This document shows positions 26,701 through 36,180 of a stretch of 64,000 nucleotides of DNA, one piece after another. The stretch is from assembly GCA_963844235.1 (NCBI GenBank), contig CAWJNF010000005.1, forward strand, positions 806,001 to 870,000, in the 5' to 3' direction. How positions within the stretch are numbered: position 1 is the stretch's first letter; every line of letters starts with the position of its first letter. This stretch comes from CAWJNF01 sp963844235 (GTDB lineage: Bacteria; Actinomycetota; Thermoleophilia; Gaiellales; Gaiellaceae). The notes beneath the pieces are model-generated. The model worked only from the letters and a program-made list of their open reading frames with translations, did not search any database and had not been told where the DNA came from. The translations under genes were made by a program, and so were the position numbers.

Positions 26701-28141
26701 CACCCCGGAAGGGGAGTGAAATAGTACCTGAAACCGTGTGCTTACAAGCGGTCGGAGCAGGCTTTGTCCTGTGACGGCGTGCCTTTTGCATAATGAGCCA
26801 GCGAGTTGCTGTTCGGCGGCAAGGTTAAGGAAACGGAGCCGTAGCGAAAGCGAGTCCGAATAGGGCGATTGAGTCGTCGGATGCAGACCCGAAACTGAGT
26901 GATCTACCCATGGGCAGGTTGAAGCGGGGGTAAGACCCCGTGGAGGACCGAACCGACGTCGGTTGAAAACGGCGCGGATGACCTGTGGGTCGGAGTGAAA
27001 GGCTAATCAAACTCAGAGATATCTGGTTCTCCCCGAAATATATTTAGGTATAGCGTCACGTGTTCAGCGACGGCTGTAGAGCACTGTTTGGCCTAGGGGG
27101 CCTACCAGCTTACCGAAGTCAGGCAAACTCCGAATACCGTCGTTCTAGAGCGTGGCAGTCAGAGTGCGAGGGATAAGCTTCGTGCTCAAAAGGGAAACAG
27201 CCCAGACCGTCGGCTAAGGCCCCTAATTCCTGGCTAAGTGGGAAACGATGTTCGAGTGCCGAGACAACCAGGATGTTGGCTTAGAAGCAGCCACCATTTA
27301 AAGAGTGCGTAACAGCTCACTGGTCAAGTGTTCGGGCGCGGACAATGTAACGGGGCTCAAGTCAGGAGCCGAAGCCACGGACTTCGAGCTTGCTCGGAGT
27401 GGTAGGGGAGCGTTCCCAGGCCGACTGAAGCGGCGGCGGCAAGCCAGCCGTGGAGGCCTGGGAAGTGAGAATGCTGGCACGAGTAACGAAAGAGGAGTGA
27501 GAAACTCCTCCGCCGAATGCCCAAGGGTTCCTGAGTAAAGCTAATCTTCTCAGGGTTAGTCGGGACCTAAGCCGAGGCCGAAAGGCGTAGGCGATGGACA
27601 ACAGGTTGATATTCCTGTACCACGTAGCCACCGTTACCACCGAAGGGGGGACGGGGTAGGCTAGGGAAACCCAGGCGCTGGTTGTCCTGGGGTAACCGAG
27701 TAGGGCGGCCGGTAGGGAAATCCGCCGGCCATCAAGCCTGAGACGGGATGCCGAGCCCACAGGGCGAAGTTCCTGAAGCCATGCCTCCGAGAAAAGCCTC
27801 TAGGGAGGTGGCGCGTGCCCGTACCAAAACCGACACAGGTGGGCGAGTAGAGAATACTCAGGCGATCGGAAGAACCCTCGTTAAGGAACTCGGCAAAATG
27901 GCCCCGTAACTTCGGGAGAAGGGGCGCCGCGTCAGGGTGAGAGCTCTTCGCGAGCTCGAGCCCGAGGCGGCCGCAGTGAAACGGCCCAAGCGACTGTTTA
28001 CCAAAAACACAGGTCTCTGCGAAGTCGAAAGACGACGTATAGGGGCTGACGCCTGCCCGGTGCCGGAAGGTCACGAGGAGAGGTTAGCTTCGGCGAAGCT
28101 TCGAATCCAAGCCCCGGTAAACGGCGGCGGTAACTATAACC

Positions 28142-28926
<785 letters not shown>

Positions 28927-29026
28927 AAGTTCCGACCTGCACGAATGGCGTAACGACTTGGGCGCTGTCTCAACGAGGGATCCGGTGAAACTGTAGTCTC
29001 GGTGAAGATGCCGAGTACCCGTGGCT

Positions 29027-29057
<31 letters not shown>

Positions 29058-29206
29058 GCTTGATGTTGGAGTCTGGGATACGTTGTCCAGGATAGGTGGG
29101 AGGCTTTGAAGCGGGGGCGCTAGCCCTCGTGGAGCCAACCTTGGGATACCACCCTTCGTGTTCTGGGCTTCTAACCCGACGCCGTGATCCGGGTCGGGAA
29201 CAGCGT

Positions 29207-29244
<38 letters not shown>

Positions 29245-29393
29245 TGTAACGGAGGCGTGCAAAGGTTCCCTCAGTACGGTTGGAAATCGTACGCAGAGCG
29301 CAAAGGCATAAGGGAGCTTGACTGCGAGACTGACAGGTCGAGCAGGTGCGAAAGCAGGTCTTAGTGATCCGGCGGTGGAGAGTGGAATCGCCG

Positions 29394-29437
<44 letters not shown>

Positions 29438-29462
29438 TCCCCAAGAGTCCACATCGACGGGA

Positions 29463-29504
<42 letters not shown>

Positions 29505-29508
29505 GAGT

Positions 29509-29595
<87 letters not shown>

Positions 29596-29709
29596 ATGGG
29601 CGCTGGAGGCTTGAGAGGAGTCGTCCCTAGTACGAGAGGACCGGGACGAACGGACCTCTGGTGTATCAGTCGTCGTGCCAACGGCGCTGCTGATTAGCCA
29701 CGTCCGGAT

Positions 29710-29746
<37 letters not shown>

Positions 29747-29888
29747 CTCGAGATGAGGCCTCCCATCCCCTCGAGGGAGTAAGGACCGTGGGAGACCACC
29801 ACGTTGATAGGCGGGACGTGCAAGCACGGCAACGTGTTCAGCGGACCCGTACTAATCGTCCGAGGTCTTGATCTGAATACCGTAATGT

Positions 29889-29902
29889 CGCTATGGAGTT
29901 CT
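29889..29902 (+). ncRNA. 23S precursor processing stem, 3' arm
   Basis: CGCTATGGAGTTCT, perfect complement of 26099-26112. Confidence 0.75.
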
Positions 29903-29939
29903 GAGGGTGTGCGGGGTCTCCGCGCGCCGTTCACAAGCT

Positions 29940-30056
29940 TCCGGCGGTCATAGCGGCGGGGAAACACCTCTTCCCATTCCGAACAGAGCAGTTAAGCCCG
30001 CCAGCGCCGATGGTACTCGGAGGGCAACCTCCCGGGAGAGTAGGACGCCGCCGGAT
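29940..30056 (+). rRNA. rrf: 5S ribosomal RNA
   Basis: About 117 nt closed by CCGGCGG (29941-29947) pairing with CCGCCGG (30048-30054). Contains the conserved CCATTCCGAACAGAGCAGTT loop and GGGAGAGTAGG near the 3' end. Third gene of the rrn operon. Confidence 0.95.
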
Positions 30057-30063
30057 TAGATTC

Positions 30064-30087
30064 GAAAGGGGCCTGACGGCCCCTTTC
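30064..30087 (+). terminator. rrn operon terminator
   Basis: Perfect 10-bp stem GAAAGGGGCC / GGCCCCTTTC, loop TGAC, immediately after 5S; followed only by a weak T-containing tail. Confidence 0.7.
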
Positions 30088-30178
30088 GGCGTTCTCGGCC
30101 TACCTCAGGTGGCCGTTGGGCTACCTCCGGCATGCGCTCGGCCGTTCGACGAGCACGGCCGACCGGCTCGCCACCCGG

Positions 30179-30511
30179 CTAGGTCGACTCGACGACGATG
30201 TGCGGCGCCGATCGGTGGGTCGGGCCGTGGAATACCGCTTCGACGTTGTTTCCGACGGCCGCGTGGAAGCGCTCGACCGCCCGGGGACTGTCGGCCTGCA
30301 GCGCGACATGCAGTCCCCTCGTCGGCGTGCCGTCGTCGCTCACGAACAGCTCGTCGGCTTCGAACCAGCCCTCGTCTTCCCCCGAGGTGGCCAGCCCGAG
30401 TGCTCCGAGTGCCGCGGCATAGAAGCGCCGGCTCGCTGCGATGTCTGAGACGCGGATGTGGACGTGGTCGATGACGCGGCCGAGCCGGTACGTCCCCACG
30501 ATGATCCTCAC
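30179..30511 (-). CDS. VOC/glyoxalase-family protein, probably internally deleted
   Basis: 110 aa. The N-terminal half is a normal vicinal-oxygen-chelate module (RVIDHVHIRVSDIAASRRFY, ELFVSDDG, LHVALQADS) and the C-terminus has GNNVEAVFHG, but the usual ~30-35 residues between helix RAVERFHAA and GNNVEAV are missing; the two run together as RFHAAVGNNVEAV. The second metal-binding strand is therefore probably lost. GTG start overlaps the M48 gene stop by four bases. Substrate unknown; possibly non-functional. Confidence 0.65.
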   Translation of the reverse strand: MRIIVGTYRLGRVIDHVHIRVSDIAASRRFYAAALGALGLATSGEDEGWFEADELFVSDDGTPTRGLHVALQADSPRAVERFHAAVGNNVEAVFHGPTHRSAPHIVVEST

Positions 30512-31353
30512 GCAGCCCGCAGGCGCTCGCGCCAGTCGGGATCGAGCTCGCGGAGGCGCTGCACGCGCTCCGCGGTCTCGGGGTGCGTCGAGAACATCGC
30601 GGTGAGCCGATCCTCGCCGAAGGGACTGAGGAGGTAGAGCGGCTCGGTGGCCGGGCTCGCGCCGCGGAACCCGATGAGCTCCATAGCCGGCTCCAGCCGA
30701 ACTAGCGCGTCCGCCAGAGGGTGCGGCGAGCCGCAGATGCGAGCCGCCTCGCGGTCGGCTGCCAGCTCGCGCTTCGGCGATAGCGTCACCTGGACGAGGC
30801 TCGCGGCCACGGGCGCGAGCACGAACAGCAGGGCCTGCTGCAGCCAGCCGCCAATGCGGCTGGCCTCGATCAGCCAGACCGCGAGCAGCACGACCGGCGT
30901 CTGCAGCGTGACGTCGCGGCGGCGAGCGTGGGCGAGCTCGTGGGCGAGAACGCCCTCGAGCTCGGCCGGAGGAGCCAAGGAGACCAGGCCGCGGCTGAGC
31001 GCGATGGACAGGTCACCCGCGCCGCGGCCGACCGAGAAGGCGCGAGGATGCGCGTCCTCCATGAGGTAGAGCTTCGGTCGCGTCACTCCGGCGGCCAGGG
31101 CGAGCTGCTCCGCCGTCGTGTGCAGCACCGGCGCCTCGGCCAGCGTGAGCTCGCGGGCGCCGAGCGAAGCGAGAATGACGCGCGGCCCGTACCAGTGGAT
31201 CGTGCCGACGATGAGCAGGGCGACGACGAGGCAGACACTGCCGAGCCGGTACCCGCCGATCCACCAGCCCAGGGCCGAAAGCCCGGCGACGATCCCGCCG
31301 AGCACGAGCAAGGTCTTGAAGATGTTCCGGGCTACTTGGAGGCCGCCGGACAC
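30508..31353 (-). CDS. M48-family membrane metalloprotease (HtpX-like)
   Basis: Zinc endopeptidase implicated in membrane-protein quality control in the family. 281 aa. Two N-terminal membrane helices (~12-31, 37-54), the HELAH zinc motif (His138, Glu139, His142) in LEGVLAHELAHARRRDV, two further hydrophobic segments (~150-190), and the third zinc ligand Glu in SPKRELAADREAARI. C-terminal FSTHPETAERVQRL is also typical. GTG start at 31353. Translationally coupled to the VOC gene downstream. Confidence 0.92.
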   Translation of the reverse strand: MSGGLQVARNIFKTLLVLGGIVAGLSALGWWIGGYRLGSVCLVVALLIVGTIHWYGPRVILASLGARELTLAEAPVLHTTAEQLALAAGVTRPKLYLMEDAHPRAFSVGRGAGDLSIALSRGLVSLAPPAELEGVLAHELAHARRRDVTLQTPVVLLAVWLIEASRIGGWLQQALLFVLAPVAASLVQVTLSPKRELAADREAARICGSPHPLADALVRLEPAMELIGFRGASPATEPLYLLSPFGEDRLTAMFSTHPETAERVQRLRELDPDWRERLRAA

Positions 31354-31569
31354 CGCCGTGATCAGCGCTCCCGACCGGAATCGGGACCCAGCGCAGGCGT
31401 TCGAAAGGCGGAGGCATCCACTCCCGAACGCGGGGCCCCATTGGGCGTATCCACCGGTGCCCGCGGCCGCTCACGTGACCTCCGGATAGCCACGCGGGCG
31501 GGCCGGCATCCTTCCCTGCCCCGCGAGCTCCTCTCCAGGATCATGAGCGTCCTTACCGGTTGGGGATGC

Positions 31570-31818
31570 TCACGGCCCGTCGTCGGGCTCGTCGGCGAGA
31601 CCGCGCGGCGGCCAGTCGTCGCGTTCCGGCGCGTCGCAGCGACTCGTGCAGTGGATGGAAGCGACGTTCTGAATCGGCACCAGAATGTGCCCGTTGAGCT
31701 CGATGTGGACGACGTCCTCGACGAGGCAGTATGCGGTCAGGAGCCCGTCCTGGTACTCGCCGCCGAAGAGCGCCAGCTCGACCGGCTCACCGCGATACTT
31801 GTTCGTGTAGTCCTCCAC
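31570..31818 (-). CDS. Small conserved-looking protein, unknown function
   Basis: 82 aa from GTG 31818, chosen because a minus-strand TAGACT lies 13 nt upstream; the frame stays open for 16 further codons. Acidic, with a compact beta-type core (EPVELALFGGEYQDGLLTAY, VEDVVHIELNGHILVPIQNV) and two Cys near the C-terminus in IHCTSRCD. No family recognised. Divergent from the response regulator gene. Confidence 0.6.
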   Translation of the reverse strand: MEDYTNKYRGEPVELALFGGEYQDGLLTAYCLVEDVVHIELNGHILVPIQNVASIHCTSRCDAPERDDWPPRGLADEPDDGP

Positions 31819-31825
31819 GAGAGTC

Positions 31826-31831
31826 AGTCTA
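31826..31831 (-). promoter_or_regulatory. -10 box, leaderless promoter
   Basis: Minus-strand TAGACT, first base 13 nt before the GTG at 31818. Confidence 0.45.
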
Positions 31832-31870
31832 TCGACGCTCAGGAAGCTCTCAGGATCCGCTGGCAAACTC

Positions 31871-32554
31871 GTGAAGGTGAGGATTCTCGTGTGCGACGAC
31901 GAGCCCGCGGTGCGGGCTGCGCTCGACCGTGCGCTCCGCCTCGAGGGGTACGAGGTCGACCTCGCCGTGAACGGCGAAGAGGCGCTGGTCGCCCTCTCGA
32001 CCCGGCCCGCGAGCGCCGTGGTGCTCGATCTGCTGATGCCCGGTCTCGACGGCCTCGAGGTGTGCCGCCGCCTGCGCTCGGGGGGTGACGCGACGCCGAT
32101 TCTCGTGCTGACGGCCAGAAGCGGCGTCGCCGAGCGAGTGGAGGGGCTCGACGCCGGAGCAGATGACTACCTCGTCAAGCCGTTCGCGCTCGAGGAGCTG
32201 CTCGCGCGCCTGCGCGCGCTCCTGCGCCGCACGGGCACCGCAGACGACGAACGTGAGCCGCTCCGCTTCGACGATCTCATGCTGGATCCGGTCAGCTACC
32301 GGGTCCAGCGCGGCTCGCGGGCGATCGAGCTCACGAGGACGGAGTTCCTCCTCCTCGAGCTGTTCATGCGCAACCCCCGGCAGGTCCTGACGCGGTCGCT
32401 GATCTTCGAGCGAGTCTGGGGCTACGACTTCGGGCCCAGCTCCAACTCGCTCGAGGTCTACGTCGGCTACCTCCGGCGCAAGACGGAGGCGTCGGGAGAG
32501 CCCCGGCTGATACACACCGTCCGCGGCTTCGGGTACGTGCTCCGCGAGCCGTGA
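31871..32554 (+). CDS. OmpR-family response regulator (MprA-like)
   Basis: 227 aa. Receiver domain with the acidic pocket VCDDE, phospho-Asp53 in VLDLLMPGLDG, Thr in VLTAR and Lys in YLVKPF; then a winged-helix DNA-binding domain (ELTRTEFLLLELFMRNPRQV, SNSLEVYVGYLRRK, RGFGYVLRE). Overlaps the histidine kinase gene by four bases. The array of 11-bp repeats at 34013-34056 is a likely binding site. Start at GTG 31871; GTG 31877 is possible. Confidence 0.93.
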   Translation: MKVRILVCDDEPAVRAALDRALRLEGYEVDLAVNGEEALVALSTRPASAVVLDLLMPGLDGLEVCRRLRSGGDATPILVLTARSGVAERVEGLDAGADDYLVKPFALEELLARLRALLRRTGTADDEREPLRFDDLMLDPVSYRVQRGSRAIELTRTEFLLLELFMRNPRQVLTRSLIFERVWGYDFGPSSNSLEVYVGYLRRKTEASGEPRLIHTVRGFGYVLREP

Positions 32555-33888
32555 CGCTCCGGTCGCGTCTCACGCTCGCGGCCGCCGCGGCAGTCGCCGT
32601 CGCGGCGGTCCTCGCCTCGCTGATCGCGTTCCTCGTCGTGCGCCACGAGCTTCTTGGACAGGTCGACGAGACCCTGGAGCGCCGCGCGGCCGAGCTGGCC
32701 TCGCTCGTGCGCGGCATCGACGTTGGCCCGGTGATCGAGCCTCCCGCCCTGGCCGACGTCGGGACGCTCGTCCAGCTGATCGACGCAGGCGGTGACGTCT
32801 TGCTCGCCCAGACGCAAGGTGTCGACCTCCCCGTGACCGACGAGGCACGCGAGGTCGCGTCGGGGTCGGAGAGCCGTTCATTCGAGGACACGGAGGTGGA
32901 GGGAACCGACCTCCGCGTGCTCACGGTCGGGATCGGCGGCGACCTGGCCGTGCAGCTGGCGCGTCCGCTCGAGGAGGTGGAGCGCACCCTTCGCCGCGTG
33001 GGGTTCGTGCTCCTCGGCGTCGCTCTGGGAAGCATCGGCCTGGCAGCGCTGCTCGGGTACGTCGTCTCGCGTACAGCGCTCAGGCCGGTCGAGCGCCTTA
33101 CGCAGGCGGTCGAGCACGTCACGGGCACCGGCGACCTCACGCGGCGGCTGGACGTCGGCGGCGGCGACGACGAGCTCGGCCGCCTGGCCCTGCGCTTCAA
33201 CGAGATGCTCGCGACGCTCGAGTCGTCGCTCGGGTCGCAGCGCCGGCTCGTGGCCGACGCGTCCCACGAGCTGCGCACTCCGCTGACCAGCCTGCGCACG
33301 AACATCGAGGTGCTGGCCAGGAACGAGGCGATCCCGGCGGCCGACCGGGAGCGCCTCCTCGGCGACGTCACCGGCCAGCTCGAGGAGCTGACCGGGCTCG
33401 TCGACGACGTGGTCGAGCTGGCGCGGGGAGCCGAGGCGCCGCTCGTCATGGAGGACGTCCGGCTCGATCTGCTGGTGGAGCGGGCGGTCGAGCGGTCTCG
33501 CCTTCACGCTCCTGCCGCGCGCTTCGAGGTCGAGGTCGAGGAGACGCTCGTGCGCGGCGCACCGGACCGGCTCGACAGAGCAGTCACGAACCTGCTCGAC
33601 AACGCCGTGAAGTGGAGCCCGCCGGGTGAGGCGATCGACGTGTCGGTTCGTGACGGGGCGGTGACCGTGCGCGACTACGGCCCCGGCATCGATCCCGCTG
33701 ACTTGCCGCACGTCTTCGATCGCTTCTACCGGTCCCCGAGCGCCCGTGGAACTCCGGGATCGGGGCTCGGTCTCGCGATCGTACGCCAGACCGCGGACTC
33801 GCACGGGGGCACCGTCAGCGCGGAGAGCGCCGAAGGAGGCGGGGCGCGTCTGCGCCTCGTCCTCCCCGTGAGCAACGAGGGCTCCTAG
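32551..33888 (+). CDS. Sensor histidine kinase (MprB-like)
   Basis: 445 aa, GTG start coupled to the regulator. Two membrane helices (~8-30 and ~150-170) enclose an extracytoplasmic sensor of ~115 residues; HAMP linker (RTALRPVERLTQAVEHVTGT); dimerisation/phosphoacceptor H-box DASHELRTPLTSLR with His ~239; N-box TNLLDNAVKWS; G1 YGPGIDPADL; G2 GSGLGLAIV. Complete HK. The signal is unknown; cell-envelope stress would fit MprB relatives. Confidence 0.94.
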   Translation: MTLRSRLTLAAAAAVAVAAVLASLIAFLVVRHELLGQVDETLERRAAELASLVRGIDVGPVIEPPALADVGTLVQLIDAGGDVLLAQTQGVDLPVTDEAREVASGSESRSFEDTEVEGTDLRVLTVGIGGDLAVQLARPLEEVERTLRRVGFVLLGVALGSIGLAALLGYVVSRTALRPVERLTQAVEHVTGTGDLTRRLDVGGGDDELGRLALRFNEMLATLESSLGSQRRLVADASHELRTPLTSLRTNIEVLARNEAIPAADRERLLGDVTGQLEELTGLVDDVVELARGAEAPLVMEDVRLDLLVERAVERSRLHAPAARFEVEVEETLVRGAPDRLDRAVTNLLDNAVKWSPPGEAIDVSVRDGAVTVRDYGPGIDPADLPHVFDRFYRSPSARGTPGSGLGLAIVRQTADSHGGTVSAESAEGGGARLRLVLPVSNEGS

Positions 33889-34012
33889 TACGCCTTCAGA
33901 GCGTTGACCGGTAACGACTCGCATCGCTCGCGAACGACTGTAGGGGCGGGCCAAGTCCCCCTACGGCTCCCGGACCGTCTCATGGTGCAGCGGCACGAGA
34001 GACCTACGAGGC

Positions 34013-34056
34013 GCTCTTAGGCACGTCTTATCCCGCTCTCAGGCTGCTCTCAGCTT
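34013..34056 (+). promoter_or_regulatory. Four tandem 11-bp repeats, probable OmpR-family binding array
   Basis: Units GCTCTTAGGCA, CGTCTTATCCC, GCTCTCAGGCT and GCTCTCAGCTT lie end to end. The 11-bp period is that of head-to-tail PhoB/OmpR-type dimers. It sits between the kinase gene and the secreted-protein gene, about 40 nt before the latter's start, so the two-component system probably controls that gene. Confidence 0.65.
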
Positions 34057-34098
34057 CGCGTGCTGACATGGGAGGGTCCCGAGCGAAAGGAGCGCACC

Positions 34099-34689
34099 TT
34101 GCCCAACTGGAGATCGAAGCAGACGCTGGCCGGGGTCGCTGTAGGGGCCGTGCTCGTGGCAGGCGGAGGAGCGGCCTATGCGGCCACGCAAATGGGAGAC
34201 GAGGGCGGCGGCGAGTACGAGGCCGCGCTCGCAGACATCGCGGAGCGCCTGGGCGTCTCCGCGAACGAGCTCGACGCGGCGATCGACGGCGAGGCCGAGG
34301 AGCGGCTCGACGCGGCCGTGGCGTCGGGGCAGCTGAGCGAGGACCAGGCGGCCGAGATCGAGGACCACCTCGAGTCCGGCAGCGCCGGCCTGATCGAGCC
34401 GCCGGGCGATCCGGGAGCGGCGTTCGGCGGCCCCGGACAAGACGGGCTGGGCGGCGACATGTCGAACCTCGTCCAGGTGGCGGCCGACTACATCGGCATC
34501 TCGACGGAGCAGCTCATGGCCGAGGTCCAGGGTGGCACGACCCCCGCGGAAGTCGCGGAGGCGCACGGCAAGACGGCGGCCGGCCTCGAGGACGCGGTCG
34601 TCGCCGAAGCGGGAGAGGACATGCGGGCGCAGATCCACTCGGTCATCACCGAGGGGGTAGCCGGCGCCGGCGGCGTCGGCATCGACTAG
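34099..34689 (+). CDS. Small secreted or membrane-anchored protein, probable target of the two-component system
   Basis: 196 aa from TTG 34099, which follows AAAGGAG by seven bases; an upstream in-frame ATG (34060) would put extra polar residues before the signal sequence. N-terminal hydrophobic helix (~8-28, VGAVLVAGGGAAYAA). The mature part is acidic and helical with two related short motifs, IAERLGVSANELDAAI and AADYIGISTEQLMAEVQ, resembling paired helix-hairpin modules. No enzyme motif. Followed by a strong terminator. Function unknown. Confidence 0.75.
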   Translation: MPNWRSKQTLAGVAVGAVLVAGGGAAYAATQMGDEGGGEYEAALADIAERLGVSANELDAAIDGEAEERLDAAVASGQLSEDQAAEIEDHLESGSAGLIEPPGDPGAAFGGPGQDGLGGDMSNLVQVAADYIGISTEQLMAEVQGGTTPAEVAEAHGKTAAGLEDAVVAEAGEDMRAQIHSVITEGVAGAGGVGID

Positions 34690-34701
34690 GGGATCGCCCA
34701 C

Positions 34702-34731
34702 GGGGGAGGGTCGATGCGGCGACCCTCCCCC
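34702..34731 (+). terminator. Stem-loop terminator
   Basis: Perfect 12-bp stem GGGGGAGGGTCG / CGACCCTCCCCC with loop ATGCGG, 13 nt after the stop; no T-tract. Confidence 0.6.
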
Positions 34732-34760
34732 GGGGCACGACCACCGCGCCCCGTCGCGCG

Positions 34761-34766
34761 TACGCT
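34761..34766 (+). promoter_or_regulatory. -10 box of a leaderless promoter (cystathionine beta-synthase)
   Basis: TACGCT begins exactly 12 nt before GTG 34773. Confidence 0.5.
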
Positions 34767-34772
34767 TCCGGC

Positions 34773-36173
34773 GTGCGCGACCATCCGACCGTGCTCGACC
34801 TCGTGGGCGGCACGCCCCTTGTCCGGCTCGATCGGGTGGCGCGAAGAATCGACGCGGACGTCCTGGCGAAGCTCGAGTACCTGAATCCGGGCGGTAGCGT
34901 CAAGGACCGGATCGGCCTCCGCATGATCGAGGCAGCGGAGCGGGCCGGCACGCTCCGCCAGGGTGGCACGATCGTCGAGCCGACGAGCGGCAACACCGGC
35001 GTCGGGCTGGCGCTCGCCGCCGTGCGCAAGGGGTACCGCTGCATCTTCGTCATGCCGGACAAGGTGTCGCAGGAGAAGATCCGCCTCCTCCGCGCCTACG
35101 GGGCAGAGGTCGTCGTCTGCCCGACGGCCGTCGCGCCGGAGTCCGCGGAGAGCTACTACTCCGTCTCGAACCGCCTCGCGGAGGAGATCCCGGGCGCGTT
35201 CAAGCCCGACCAGTACTCGAATCCGGCCAACCCGCAGGCTCATTACGAGACGACCGGGCCCGAGCTCTGGGAACAGACGGGCGGCGAGATAGACGCCCTC
35301 GTCCTCTCCGTCGGCACGGGCGGCACGATCACGGGCGTCGCTCGTTACCTGCGCGAGCGGAAGCCGGACCTGCTCGTCGTCGGCGCCGATCCCGAGGGCT
35401 CCATCTTCTCGTCGCCGAGCGTTCATCAGTACCTCGTCGAGGGCATCGGCGAGGACTTCTGGCCCTCCGCGTACGATCCGTCGGTCGTCGACGAGTACGT
35501 GACCGTCGCCGACCGCGACTCCTTCCTTATGGCGCGCCGTCTGGCCCGCGAGGAAGGAATCCTTGCCGGGGGCTCGGGCGGAACGGCGGTCTTCGCGGCG
35601 CTGCAGGTGGCCAGGCGCTTCGGCGCCGGCTCCACGGTCGTCACCCTGATTCCAGACTCCGGGCGTGGCTACCTCTCGAAGCTCTACGACGACAGCTGGC
35701 TCGCGCAGCACGGCATCCTCCAGGTCTCGGCTGCCGAGCCGACGGTCGAGGAGGTGCTGGCCTTCAAGGGCGTCGGCGAGCAGGAGGTGCCGCAGCTCGT
35801 GCTCATCGGAGCCCACCGGAAGGTCGGCGAGGCGATCGACCTCATGCAGCGCTACGGCATCTCCCAGATCCCGGTGGTTCGGAACGACTCGGCCGAGTCG
35901 CTCGCGGACGTGATCGGCTCGATCCGGGAGCGCGGCCTGCTGGAGCGGGTGTTTCGCAACCGCGAGGCGCTCGACGAGGAGGTGGCCGAGGCGATGGAGC
36001 CGCCCCTCCCGGCCGTCGAGATCGTCGAGTCGGTCGAGGAGGTCTTCGCCGACCTGTCGGGCGGGAGCCCCGCCGTCGTGGTCGCGCGGGCGGGCGCGCC
36101 GGTAGGTGTCATCACGCGGGCCGACCTGCTCGAGTACCTGGCCGCCCGCCGCGGCTCCAATGGAGGAGGGTAG
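34773..36173 (+). CDS. cbs: Cystathionine beta-synthase with C-terminal CBS pair
   Basis: Condenses serine and homocysteine to cystathionine (or acts as a cysteine synthase in relatives). 466 aa. Fold-type II PLP domain with Lys44 in NPGGSVKDRIG, the TSGNTGVGLALAA loop and the GTGGTITGVARYL phosphate-binding loop; then two CBS domains (~330-466; KVGEAIDLMQRYGISQIPVV and SPAVVVARAGAPVGVITRAD). The CBS pair favours beta-synthase over plain CysK. Immediately upstream of a gamma-synthase/lyase gene, so transsulfuration is the probable pathway. Confidence 0.93.
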   Translation: MRDHPTVLDLVGGTPLVRLDRVARRIDADVLAKLEYLNPGGSVKDRIGLRMIEAAERAGTLRQGGTIVEPTSGNTGVGLALAAVRKGYRCIFVMPDKVSQEKIRLLRAYGAEVVVCPTAVAPESAESYYSVSNRLAEEIPGAFKPDQYSNPANPQAHYETTGPELWEQTGGEIDALVLSVGTGGTITGVARYLRERKPDLLVVGADPEGSIFSSPSVHQYLVEGIGEDFWPSAYDPSVVDEYVTVADRDSFLMARRLAREEGILAGGSGGTAVFAALQVARRFGAGSTVVTLIPDSGRGYLSKLYDDSWLAQHGILQVSAAEPTVEEVLAFKGVGEQEVPQLVLIGAHRKVGEAIDLMQRYGISQIPVVRNDSAESLADVIGSIRERGLLERVFRNREALDEEVAEAMEPPLPAVEIVESVEEVFADLSGGSPAVVVARAGAPVGVITRADLLEYLAARRGSNGGG

Positions 36174-36180
36174 CGCTAGG

